Part shown: positions 12,901 to 26,774 of the stretch, piece by piece
Layout: each line of letters starts with the position of its first letter
Position numbering within the stretch: position 1 is the stretch's first letter
Source: Anolis sagrei
Taxonomy: Eukaryota; Chordata; Lepidosauria; Squamata; Anolidae
Assembly (NCBI RefSeq): GCF_037176765.1
Contig: NC_090025.1
Location: 19,466,545 to 19,530,544 of the forward strand
DNA length: 64,000 nt
Direction of reading: 5' to 3'
Program-made: the position numbers and the translations under genes
The notes under the pieces: generated by a model
Told to the model about the DNA's origin: nothing
What the model saw: the letters and a program-made list of their open reading frames with translations, nothing else
Databases searched by the model: none

Positions 12901-15900
12901 TGATCAAGGTGAGGTAGCACTCAAATCTTGCTTGGCTTTTTCATGTTGCAGAAAGTCAAAAGGGTTCAGAAGGTGCCTGCTGCATTCTTGTTTTGAATTT
13001 GGTTTAGTGTAATACATTATGTTGCTTCTCATAAGCTGCCTTAACTATAGAGTAAGACCCCCCCCCCCTCTTATCCACAAATTCATTTTCTGTAGTGTCA
13101 TTTACACACAGTCTCCACTCCCAGAGGTATTTGTGGGCTTAGTCCTTCTGCATGACTCTTTGGTATTCTTGGGCCAGAAGTTGACTTCCTGTTTTCAGAT
13201 ACATGTACAAGTATCTGAGGAAGCAACAAGAGCGAAGTTGGGAGTAGATCAGCAACAGGTGAGAAAGTGGGGGACACCCCCTACCCTGGGCATGGAAAAC
13301 ATTATTTCCATGCCTGTTTTAACTTTGTACCAAATCCTATATTTTCAGAGTTCAGTTGACTACTTTAACTTAGTGGGTTATGTTTAAGTTGTCAACTTCA
13401 GTCTCAATATACAGGGTTTGGTACTGTGTATGGTGAGATATCTATAGGCTTTGAAGTGTATTCCTTGTGAATAAGGGGCTCTTACTCTATTGTGTGAAAA
13501 ATTATGAGATATAATTTCACATAAATGAACTGATTATCTCTAGGGGGGTTCGAACTATTATGGCCCATAGTGTCTGTAAATCTATTTTTTCATCCACCTG
13601 CTACAACATTTTAGGGGTTCAAGGGCCACTTCTTTGAACTTCAGTGTCTGGTGGAATGGTAGAACCTGTGGTCCAGCATGTCTGGAGGGCATTAGGTCTG
13701 GTAGAATGGTAGTGGATAGTATTAATGGCAAGCTATTGTTTTGCTTTCTGGAAATGTTTGTCATCTTGTCTGAATCAGTATCACACTCAAGATAGATTGT
13801 TCATTTTCTTTCTTTTTGCCATTTACTTTCATAGGTTAATGATACAGATGTCACTAACATGAGCCACACAGATGCTGTCAGTTTCCTCCGAGCAGCTCCA
13901 AAGATGGTCAGGCTGGTGCTTGGACGGGTTTTGGAGCTACCCAAAATACCCATGATGCCACACCTGCTGCCTGACATTGACTTAACTTGCCATAAAGAAC
14001 AACAACTGGGTAATGCACAATTTCAGACCTGTTCCACTGCATGGAAGCAGGACCATGCACTGTTTTGTAACAGTAAATAATGAAATGGTCATGTACAATT
14101 TTTCTTTCCTCCAGGCATCTCCCTTGCAGGTGGTCATGACAGTATTTATCAGGTGGTATACATTTGTGATATCAGTCCCAAATCTGCAGCAGACTTGGAG
14201 GGGTCTCTTCATACCTTGGATGTCATCCATTATATTAATGGGTTCAGCACTCAGGGAATGACTTTGAAGGAAGCAAAGAGAACATTGGAGATGTCCCTTC
14301 CAACAGTGATACTGAAAGCAACAAGGTATTTTCTAGGAAATTTGGGTAATAACTTGCAGAAACCCAGCATTGTGTAATAGTTCAAGTGTTGGGCTGGAAC
14401 TTGGGAGACAAAGTTTCCAATTTTGCATGAGCCATGAAATCTCTCTGGTGCCATTAAGCCAGCTGCTTTCTCTCAGCCTCCTATAAAGTAAGAAATGGGA
14501 GAGCTGCGTACACTGCCAAGAGCTCATCAGAGGAAAGTGTAGCCACAACCTTGAGGCTGCAAGACGTAAGCAGGGCTATTGCAGGTAGGGTGGCTTGAAA
14601 GTCTCACATTCATGAACTGGAGCCCCAGGTGGCACAGTGGGTTAAACCTCTGTGCCGGCAGGATTGAAGACCGACAGGTCACAGGTTCAAATCCGGGGAG
14701 AGGGGGATGAGCTCCCTCTATCAATTCCAGCTCCTCATGCGGGGACATGGGAGAAGCCTCCCAAAAGGATTATGAAAACATCAAATCATCCGGGCGTCCC
14801 CTGGGCAACGTCCTTGCAGATGGCCAATTTTCTCACACCAGAAGCAACTTGCAGTTTCTCAAGTTGCTCCTGACATGACAAAAAAAATTCATGAACTCAC
14901 TTTAAATCAACATCGACTTGATAACAGTCAACAACAACAACAACAACAAAGAAATGCTACTAAATATATAGGAATTATTCCTACATTGTTTATTCCACAA
15001 TATGGCTGAAGATGGCAAGCAGGCTTCATCTTGACTAAACAACCAAATCAGATTCTAATGTTCACAAATGTTTATCTACTAAGAATTATTTAAATTATTT
15101 CTAAGCCTCTATTGTTTTAAGAAACCTGTGATCAAGGCAGCACCATAACTACATGAGTTTACCTGTCTATCCAATGTGTGCCTATGTGTGTGTGTTTGAT
15201 ATCATATACATTCTGAATACATTGAACAAACTTTTTCCTTTTTCAGAGATGGTCATCCAGTGTTTCCAAGAACTAAAGATCCCAATAACCCTAGCATGAG
15301 ATCAATCAAACATAATGGTAAGCATATACTACCTTTCGCCCTGACCATTGTCCAAAAATGGTCAGACACTGGATCAGTCATGATTTAGGCTTGATCTTTG
15401 CTTGTTCAAGATAGCTTATCATATTCAGAATTTGATTCTAACAGTTGTATAAATTTCATTGGTTTAGTGAGTCTTTAGATTTAGATTCAAACATCCTATG
15501 GCTACAAATGATTTCTCAAAAAAATGTCCTGATGATTGAACTCAAATCAGTCCTTGGAAAAATTAAATATTGCACTGCAAGTAGCTAGGTTGCCTCAAGA
15601 ATTGAAGAAGGTGTAGTTGAAGAAAGTAATATATCCAACTGTGGCATGGATATAAAAATGGGGAAGTGATAATAATTAAAAGACTTGCGAATGAGCTGAT
15701 GAATGAGATCTTCATTGCAATTCTGGAATGGTATGAAATAAAATATTATATACAAAAATAATGTAACTGGCAAATAATACATTCTTCTTTCCCAACTTCC
15801 TGAAACTGTTTTTCAGGTCATTTTCTTGGAGAAACATATGGCAAATCAGAAATAGAACATGATGCATATGTACCCAAGGTAAGTAACTGGAACAGTTGGT

Positions 15901-18900
15901 CTAGATCCAAACTTGCAGCTTTGGCAGGAGGAGTTGTACCACAGTGAAAGTGTCTGTTTAAAAAGAAATAACTTGATATACGACACATTTACATGAACAG
16001 TGCACCTGTGAGTTTACATGCTAGGTGGTCATCAACTTGTCAACAGCTGATAGTAATCCATTTGGAGTTTCAACCTTGGCAACTTGGGATCCACCCAGAA
16101 GATGCTACGGGTTGGATCTGGTATTTTGTATGCTCAATAGCCCCTTTCATATTCTGAGACAGTTAAGACAGTTCAAAGGGGCCGCAGTAATGCAGTGGTT
16201 TAAACCACTAGCTGCAGGAAATCTGCTGATTGGAGGGTTAGCAGTTCAAAGACGCAAGTTGGGGTGAGCTCCTGGCTGTCAGCCCTAACTTCTGCCTACC
16301 TAGCAATTTGAAAGCATGTAATGTGAGTAGATCAATAGGTACCGCCTCAGCAGGGAGGTAAAAGTGTGCCCCATGCAGACATGCCAGCAATACAATTGAA
16401 GATGTCTACAGACAACAGGCTCCTTGGCATGGAAAAATGGAACAAGTGAACCTCCCCATGGCCATAGTTGGGCATCACCTCCTAATACTGGAAATGGAAG
16501 AGGAAAGCTTTTACCTCTCTCTGTGTATTGTTTGTAAATTGTTTACTGTGTAAAAAGGCATTGACTGTTTGCCTTATATATGTAAAACTGTAATACGCTC
16601 TGAATACCCCTAGGAGAGATAAAGCAGAATATAAATAAAGTGGATGATGATAATAATACTTATTATTATTTGAAGTCAGTTTGTTTTTAAAAAGCAAGCT
16701 ATCAATTTAATAAATAAAAGATCTTGGAAATATTACAGTTAGGGCTTTGACTTCCAGAATCCCCCGACCATCTTGGTTTTTGTGCCATAGTTGGTTGGGG
16801 AATTTTGGGAGATGTAGCCCCAAAACCAAACTTCTCCCAAGTTTTGGGATAACTAAGTTATGTATGAAAACTTATTCAAACTTCTTGGTCTTGTTAGATT
16901 AATGGTGAAATGAACAATAATCACCAGGGAAAAGGCCCAGCGCATGTCACAATTTCTCAAGAGACGTCCTTATGTAATGCTACCAGTCAGATCCCTGACT
17001 TTTCCAAGTACAGTAATAACTCAGGTAAGAGAAACTGAGTGTGATAACTTCGTATCTTTATTTTAATACAGATTTTGACATTCACAGGAATAATATATTG
17101 AGTGAAAAAGTTGCCGTTGTCGTTATCGTTCTTTACTTGGTTGTTCTCATGTATTACGTATTCAGATTGTATTGTATGTCTCACTGAAATGACTATATAA
17201 TTAAATTAAAATCTTAATAATTATATAGTACTCTGTATTGCAGAGATAGCCCAGAAATTGAATTAAAGCATGGAGACAAAGAAAGCAGGAAATTAAATCA
17301 TGACCAAGTGTAGCATCACGTCCAGCTATTAGATTAGATTTGGCCCAGGTAGCCTCCTGTTCTTCTTTTAGCAGAAGCTTCCTGTTGAAAAGTCAGCAGG
17401 TGCATATATTCATCATGTTACTGGGATAATCGTGAAGCATATTAATTATTTCGAATAAGGCTGTTGTTTAAGAGGAAGAAGCAGGGACAGCCTTAGAGGT
17501 TGGCAGTTTGAAATGTTGTCTCACCATACACTCAACCCAGTTTCCAATGTATAGTGGCTACTTACGTACATGCAACTAGTATAGCTGCCAAGAAGATATT
17601 GGAATATTTTTAAGATCTTACCATATACTCGTGCATAAGCTGATATCATGCATAAACTAAGGGCAGGGTTTTGGGAATAGAATTATGGATTTTAATATAA
17701 TCCATGGATAAGTCAATGGTCATTCCATGGAGACAGGAAAGCATCAGCACCACCATTATTCTGCTCAAGCTTTCAGAAAATATCTCCTTAGAGAAGGCAA
17801 TGGTTCCTTTTTAATTCTTATATTTAAAAAAGGGAATAATCTCCTTCCCTAAACAGAATAGTGAAAGATTAGTCTATCGCAGTGGAAACCTAAAAGAAGT
17901 GCCCTTCCTCTCTAGTCTTTTCAGTGCTTCATTTTCATGCCCAGGTATTTATAAAGAATGTAAATGGTACTGTGGTGTAGAGCATAAAGGGAATTAGTTC
18001 TTCTTTTAGATTCTTCCAAACAGACTAAACCAGACATGGGCAAACTTCAGCCCTCCAAGTCCAAAAACACCTGGAAGGCTGAGGTTTGCTTATGCCTGGA
18101 CTAAACTCTTGTCTTTTCCCACTCTGATCAGAGAAGGGGTTGGTTCCTTTTTTGAGAAGAGATAAGATGTGTATTTTCATTGACCCATGCATGTGGATCA
18201 ATATTTTTAGTTGACTTTTTAACTAAAATTTCAAGTGTTATACACAAGTATATATCTAAACCAGTGATTCTCAACCTGTGGATCCCCAGGTGTTCTCGCC
18301 TACAACTCCCAGAAATACCAGCCAGTTTATCAAATGTTAGAATTTATGGGAGTTGAAGACCAAAACATCTGGGGACCCACACGTTGAAACCACTGGTCGG
18401 TCTAAACTGTTCATTATGGTTAGGTGAAAGAGTACACTTCACAAACCATAGTTTGCATTTGATTTTCACTACCCATAGTGAAAATGAATCATATTTTGTC
18501 CAGGTCAGGAATTTCTGGCCTACAAACTTTTAAAATCTCCTCATGGCCATTCTGGCTAATAGTTATGGGAACTCTGGTCAAAAAGTACATTTTCCTGGTT
18601 TTGAACAACACAACATGATCTGCTTAATTGAAATTGGAAGCAAAAAGCTAGACTATTGTAGGAAGGAGGAATGTACCATCTCAAGGGAAGGTTAGGCTTA
18701 TCCTCCTAATGCGAAGCCATTTTTTAAAGATTATGTCCAAACTAGTTTGTACATGGACCCTTATCTTGCTGAAAACCTAATTATTATTTTTTCAGAATTA
18801 AACTCCGCTTTTGAGTAAACTTGGAAATTGTGCAGTCCTGCTGTCTCCTAGGAATTGGAAAATGCCAAAGCAGTGGTTGGCTTATATTGCTTAATTTGGT

Positions 18901-21900
18901 ATTCAAAAAGACTTGGCAAAATTAATCTGAAACTGCCTTTCTCAGTTCATAGCCAATGCAAATCCAAGGAAACTATCCTTGAAGAAGACTGTTCTAAACA
19001 AATCAAACAGTCAGTGGAAAATCTGAAAACTAAATTGTGCTGAAGTGTGTAAATATGGTACTCTATTTCCTTTTTATCAGGAAGCAAATGTAATTTGTAA
19101 TCATTTTATTTTAAGTGGAACTACAAGATGAAGATTCCTATGATGAGGACGATCACAATGAAGTCGTTCAGTACCTTTTAGACGTAGTAGATGAAGAAGC
19201 CCAAAACCTGCTGAATCGTAGCAATGCCACATCTGGGAACCACCTGCCAGGTACAGTCAAGAAAATACTGCATGCAAATAAGGAGCATCATAAAGTACTG
19301 AATTAAAACTACTTCAGAATTGAGGTGGTTTTGCAACATTAATTTTTACGAGGGCTGCAGTGCATTTTTTTCCCCTTGGGCCATTGTTTTCTGTCATGCA
19401 GAGGCCTTCTTGTTGGTTTCATTTGCATACTCATTAATGAAATGTTTTTTCTCTCTGAAATTGCTGACAAATATGCTTCAAGTAATAAATTTGCCATTGG
19501 ACTTTGGTCAGTTAACTCTACCATTGCTTCAATTGCATAACTTTTGGATCCTATATTATAACAGTCATTTGAGTCTTGATAGTTGCTTTTCCTTACTTCA
19601 CAGCTGATTTATTTAAGCATCTTGTGAAGCTGTTATTAATATATGTGCTTTATACACATTTTGATTGTGAGGATATAATAATGGTTTCCTCATTTGTTTG
19701 AGAGAGGTCTCATTTTTATGAACAAGTTTTTAACTAGATGGCTATCTCCTTTGAATATAAATAACAGAGAAGTGGGCTACAAATTGTACTTTAGTCTCAC
19801 CAAAATCAGTGCGACATTCTATTCATGAATAACTTGAATAATTGCAGAGGAATGAACAATGACTAACATAATTGTCTTGAACCCAGAATAAATAGTGCTT
19901 GGTTATGTTCCCATAATAACATACATTTAGTACATGAAATTAAAGCAGCTTTCCTTTGGAAGATGTTCTTTTCATTCATTTGCATTATTTCTTCCTCCTA
20001 CAGAAACAAATGGGAAAGTTTCAGAAGAGAAATCAGAAGATACTGATTGTGATGGGTCTTCATTGCCTGAGGACTTCCCAGAGGTAAAATAAATGTGATT
20101 ATTATCATCATGGCATTGTTATTATGGAGTGTCCTCTTCTTGGAAAGATCTGCATTTTATCCCTGCCCAATTTTCATTTCTTCTCTTATTTGAGATGAGT
20201 GATGTAAGTCTGTATCAAAGCCATCTTCCACCTTAACTGACTTGAAAAAACCAGGTATTAAAAAGCAAGTAACTACATTTGCATGAAGTGGGACAAGTAT
20301 TAATTAAAATCATAGAATCATAGAGTTGGAGGAGACCCCAAAGGCCATCCAATCCAACCCCATTCCACCATGTGGAAATGCATAATCGAAGCACACCGAG
20401 CAGGTGGCCATTCAGCCTTCAGTGACAAAGACTCCATAACACTGTCAAATAGCTCCCACCATTAGAACATTCTTCCCAGTATTCAAGTATAATCTCTTTT
20501 CCTGCATTTTGAATCCACTACTAGTCTCTAGAGCAGCAGAATGGAGGGACTCAATGTGACACCTTTTCCAATATTTAAATATGACTATCATATCCCCTCT
20601 CGGCTTTCTTTTCTCCAAGCTAAACATACCAATGTATTGTCGAAGGCTTTCATGACTGGAATCACTGGGTTGTTGTAGGTTTTTGGGGTTATATGACCAT
20701 GTTCTAGAGGCATTCTCTCCTGACGTTTCACCTGCATCTATGGCAACCATCCTCAGAGGTTGTGACCTCACAACTTGAAGATGCTTGCCATAGATGCAGG
20801 CGAAATGTCAGGAGAGAATGCCTCTAGAACATGGCCATATAGCCCAAAAAACCTACGACAACCAGTAAACATACCAACTCTTGTTCCTGCTAGGGCATGC
20901 TTTCCAGATCTTTGATCATTTTAGTTGTCTCTTCTGAAGAAGTTCCAGCTTGTCAATATCTTTCTTTAATGGTGGTGCCCAGAATTTGCCATCCTAAACC
21001 AGTCTTGCCTGTGTCTGCAATTATAAACCAGTCTTGCCTGTGTCTGCAATTATACAAATATGTCCTGAAGCAAAACAAGTAGCGCTGAACTGTTGCCAGT
21101 CTTCAAGTTGCTTCTGTTTGCTAGAAATGGTCAATTATTGAAAGGAAGGAAATTTGTTCTCCCACCCACCCCAGATTTAGCCTTCACTTTTACTAGTATG
21201 CTTTGGCATTCATTTCAAACTCTTTAACCTGTTTTTCCCCTTAGCCTCCTCAGCTGAATGGCTGTGAAGATCATAGCAATGACAGAAAACCTTCTGAAAG
21301 GTGAGATCATTTATGGAGCTGCACACAAGCATTTGTAAAGCTGGCTTTGGCTTTCTGTGTCCATTTAGTGACTCAGGGCACATCCCTTATTCTGAGCATA
21401 GGACAGGATAGGCAAAATATGGACCTCCAGATGTTGTTGGGCTTCAGTGCTCAGCGCAAACAATGGTGAGAAAAGCTAGAAGTTGTAGTCCAGCAACATC
21501 TGGATAGGTTCATGATTCCTACTATCATGTATGACAATGGCAACAGTGAGATAAATAGTGAGCTAGCTGTAACTTGTGTCCATTTTAGGAGTGGAATATG
21601 GCAAACTGCAAGCCCTTTTAAAGGGGTTCTTACAAGCCCCAGAAATCCAAATACAGACACTATTGGTAGAGAAGATATCCCAGACTGGGCTTGCCCATTT
21701 TTGGTCATAGTTACTTATTTGACCATTCAAGACACCTGGCCAGTTTCATGGTATTAAAATACTATCAGAAACAAATCATTTCCAGAGTATTTCATAACTG
21801 ACTCCAATAATTCACCAAGTTCAATGAGGAAGCTCTGTTCTCTTTGCTGTTCAGAGATACCCTCATAGCCACAATCCAAAACAGAATTACAGTGTTCCCT

Positions 21901-24900
21901 CACTTATCGCGGGTGTTCTGTTCTAGAACCACCTGTGATAAGTGAAAATCTGCGAAGTAGGGACGCTCCATCCACTCGGTGGCAACCTCCTCCTCCTTAC
22001 CACAACTGCAAAACAGCGAGTCCGCAATAAGCCAACCACAAAGTAGTTAGGGAACATTGTAATCTATTTTAAGACCATTGAAGCCATAAGCATGCCAATG
22101 TGTGATGGATTGAAGCCTCAGTCCAATAGTTAATTCTAGAGTAGACCAACTAAGAACATTATTAGTCAACATCTGCATACATTCCTTTGATAAGTGTCTC
22201 TATTAGTTTGGGCTAACAGTTAAATTTAGGCCTCTTTCTGTAGAAATCCTTGTACAAAAAGCAATTATTCCTTTTCATATTCTTGGAAATGTGTGTTGCT
22301 TTTTTATATTGAAGAAGGGCAGATATGATATGGCCCTGATGATATAGAACCAATAACTGATGTATTGGATTTACAACATTTGTTTTCATGAAGCCTGCTG
22401 TGGAGATCAAATTTCATTTATTACCCACACATTACTCTTACTTTTGAGATAGTATATCAAATAAATTCCACATATAAATCATATAGTGTGTTATACATTT
22501 TAAAAAAAAGCATTCTAGCAATATCAGCTTAATTTGTAACTTCTGTCATTTGAAACCTTTGCCATTTTTGTCTATTAAGATTCTTTTTTGTTGGTTTTAC
22601 TGTGGGTTGAAATAGAGCACGTTTTTGTCATTTACTGACATGTTTTTCTTTTTTAAGATTACCTCACCAGCCTCTGATGGGTCAGGGAGATGATGATGAA
22701 ATTACGTGGGGAAGTGATGAATTGCCAATAGAATCAATAAACCAGGAGTCCTCTGTAGAAGGTAAACAGTAGGCTTGTGGGCGGATCCGTTTTAGCCATT
22801 TTCCTTCTACCAATCTAGCTTCTTCGGCTTAGCCAAAGAAAAGCCCCATTCTCAGAAAACTACCACCACCTAGTTACCTCTCCTCTAGAGTAGAAAGTAG
22901 AAACAGTTTTAAGGAAGCATTAAACCCAAAGCAGAAAGGCATAAGGGGGGAAAGGCACCACTCCAGGTAGAGCCTGCAGTGCAAATCAAGAGAAGAAGAC
23001 TTTTCAAAGTAAACCCAAAGTAGTATAGCTCCAGGTCAATCACTCTTTTTTCCCTGGGAAGTGGGAATCCTTCTTAAAATGGCTCGAAAAGCTGCATGCA
23101 GGAAGAGAGAGCACACGTGTGCCTCTTAGCACCTGTAGCGCTAGTAGAAAGAAGCAGCTTTAATGAAGCATTAAGCTGGTCTCCTCTACAGACAGAAGGG
23201 AAATCATTGCAGAAAGAGTGGTATCTTTAACTCTGATGCCTTTAATCCAGGTGTTAAGGATATAAGGACAAACAATGCCTAAAATAACAGGAAGAGGAAC
23301 CTGGGGAGTCCCCCCCCCCCCAATAATGGGCTGGATAGGGTGCTTCCTTAACCCTGTTGCTGAAACCCAGGCTCCCTTGAAGGGAAAAAAGGAAAGGGCC
23401 CCAGGAATTGAAAGTTCTCCATTGCCACCAATGAGATGGATCTAGACATATTTTTGGGTGAGGACCAAAAAAGGCTATCTGGCTTTTCTTTTTTTGAGAG
23501 AGAGAGAGGCACGTGAAAATGGATACAGGAATTAAGAATACCATAATCTGGCCAGCAGAAATGGATTGAGGTTCAGCCAAAATACACAAGCCTAGTAAAC
23601 AGCCATTGAAATGTTCTGCCTAGAAAACATCTATTTTATCAGCCTCCAGAACTGGCATGGGCAAACATTGCCCCGCCAGGTATTTTGGACTTCAACTCCC
23701 ATAATTCCTAACAGCCTTCCAGATGTTAGAAATTGTAGTCGTCGAAGTCCAAAACACCTAGAGGTCCAAGGTTTGCTCATGGCTGCTCCAGAAGTTATGT
23801 CACTCATCCCTAGATGTTGCTATATCAGCCTCAAACCCTGTAAGGGGTGTTTGCCTCCAAACCTATACCAGAGTTTTTTAATAGATGTACAGCTTTTTTT
23901 TTGGGGGGGGGGTGTTTTGGGGGGGATATAAACTGCAAAATCCATCTCCCCCTGCTACAGTGCTTCAACTGATTGATTTATTGCTGCTATTGTATTGATT
24001 TGATTGTTTTAACTAGTTATAACTGTTGACGTTATATTGTTGTTTGTATATTGTATTTTGTGAATTGTTGGGCATCGAACTGTGCCTTTTGTAAGCCACC
24101 ATGAGTCCCCCCTAGGGGGTTGAGAAGGGCGGGGTAGAAGCACCCCAAATAAATAAATAAATAAATAAATAAATTTGGGATAGTTAACTAGGAGCTCTGA
24201 TTTGATCTGTTAGTTACAAATCTATACATATTTCAGATTGCATAAAAAGAGATTGTATCTAAACTTTAGGAATGTGTTTTTTCCCCTAGAAGTGCTGTTT
24301 AGTGTAGAATAATCTGCCTTAAAGGGTGGTAGCCTCTTCATCTTAGGAGGTCTTTAGACAGAGGTTGGTGGGCCTCTTTAAGACGTGCTTTAGTTGTGTG
24401 TTCCTAGATGGCAGAGGCTTGGATTAAATGGCTTTTGTGGTTCTTTCCAGCTATGCTGATATGATATGTGAATAGTGCTACAAAACCTGGGTTTGTACTG
24501 TAAATACCTACAAAGCATTATTACAGGTTTAGAGAGGACAGCAAATCTCAGGATTTGGAGAGAACACAATTGCTTGATATCCAATGTCCAATGTCAAGGG
24601 CGAGTTCAGGGACTTGAATACAGATGATACATTTAGGTTTACCTCAACAGTGTCCCTGAAGACCGTCTTTGTTCTTCTTCTATATACATGAGTGGTTGCT
24701 TCATAGAAATCTGCTTAAACAGGGTAGACGTTTCACTGAGTAGTATGTACTCTGAAAGCAGGCTTTATGCCCTATTCTTGGGGGAAAGTGGGATTATAAT
24801 TATGGTGGTGGTAGTGGTGGTATATAAGGGGCTAAGGTAGAGATCTTTCCCATCACTTGCTCATGGGGCCTTTTAATAAGGTACCAGAAGCACAACATGG

Positions 24901-26726
24901 GATTTTCTGCAAGCAAATTTGGTATTGTTGACAAGAGCCAGATCTGTTGCACCTCATTCACAGAGGCCAAAATGTGACATTATGTGACTTCCAGCTTCAT
25001 TTTAGGTCAATTTTCTTACATATTTCTTCATGGAACATGTGAAAGTTAAAATTGATCCAGCTGCTGCATTTTAGTGCAATTTTCAATTATTTTGGATGAT
25101 TTGATGTGATTTGGGGCATTTGGTGGATGGAGTGTGACCTGTGAAGTTCGGTGATAACAAAGCGATCAGCATGAGGACTATCACTTTCCCCCCATATGTA
25201 ATATATGTGCTCAGGTTCTTTTAAATATAAAAAGTTATGTATCTTATAGCTATAGTCAGTAAAGTAACCCATTATGGTGGTAGGGGCTTATTTGTTGCTT
25301 GTGCTGCATGTTGTTTTTCCATTTCCAGTTTTTTTAAAAACTGTCATCGAACAAGTTATTTTCATGTTAAATGTGAACCGATGTTCATGAAAAACTGAAT
25401 GAACTGCTGTTAGCAGCAAATGCAAAAGTTCAAGGTAGAGGAATAATGAGGGAAATGTTTACTACATAGATTATTTATGGGAGCATTTATAAAAGCTATG
25501 ATCAAAATTAGCTTCTGGCACCCTACGTTGCAGGTAACCACGGCTACATTTCATGGGCTGACATTGCCGTGTGTGCTTCTCTATTTGTGTCAAATATTAT
25601 AGACAGCAATAAATCAATCTCCTTCCTATGCCATATTGCTTTTTAGTCACAAGCGAGGAGTTTCCTGCTCTCCCCATCGTTCAAGTGCTTCCTTCGGGCA
25701 AATACACAGGGTCCAAATTAAAGTCAACTATCCGGATGCTTCGAGGTTTGTTGGAACAAGGAGTCCCTTCTAAGGAGATTGAGGTGAGTGAACAGTCTTC
25801 CAATGGCTACAATCCTGTATGCCTCAGTTTAGAGAGCCAGTATGTTGCTATGGTTAGAGCATTGGACTATGACTTTGGAGGCCATGGAAACCCACTAAAT
25901 CACCTTGGGCTAGTTAAACAGTGTCAACCCCAGAAACTCCATGCTAAAGTTGCCATAATTGAGAAATGATTTGAAGACACACAACAAGAGTATTCAGTCC
26001 CGCATGCAGACCTACACTAAACTGAATCTTGATTTTCTGAATAGTAGAGGTGTGTGAAAGTTACAGAATAGGCATGAGTATCACTCCCATAGCCCTACCT
26101 TTTACTCAACCAGGTTACACTCACTTTCACTGTACAAGGAGTCAGCATCATCTGTTTATTTGTATCGTTCAACATTTTATTTACTCATCTATTTATTTAA
26201 TTTTTTCTCGTTGTGGTCATTTCTGGTAAATGTGTTTAATGTTATGGTTATGTATCATTATTATGCACTAATAAAATGATTTAAAAAAGAATAGACATGA
26301 GTATAATGCTATTAATGATGTGGCATTAATTTCAATTAAATTGGGATTGGTTCAGATGAAGATTACCTGGGGCAGGGGGTTAGAAAAACATAACTAGCAA
26401 TACTCTTTTGACAAATGCAACTATTTCTGGCATGGATACTCTTAAACATTTTTTCTGTTTTGTGCATTTCTGAACATGACTCAAGAATAATAAAAAAATG
26501 TTCAAATCATATAAACTATCAGTCATTCTATTGGGTAATATCCCTTTTCTTCCAATTGTCTGATTATTTAACTTGTTTTATTCTAGAACCTTCATGACTT
26601 AAAACCTTTGGATCAGTGTCTAGTGGGCCAAACAAAGGAAAACCGAAAGAAGAACAGATATAAGAACATATTGCCCTGTAAGTCACCCCGAGTCCCTTCG
26701 GGGAGAGGGGGCGGGGTATAAATAAA

Positions 26727-26774
<48 letters not shown>

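Noticed and set aside
14619-14710. tRNA gene (A and B boxes present)
   Set aside because: The tRNA-like head belongs to a SINE with a body, tail and target duplication. No cloverleaf with an anticodon arm could be supported.
18855-19043. Possible extra PTPN13 exon (MENAKAVVGLYC...)
   Set aside because: Exons o and p join in phase without it, and human PTPN13 has no matching segment at this point.
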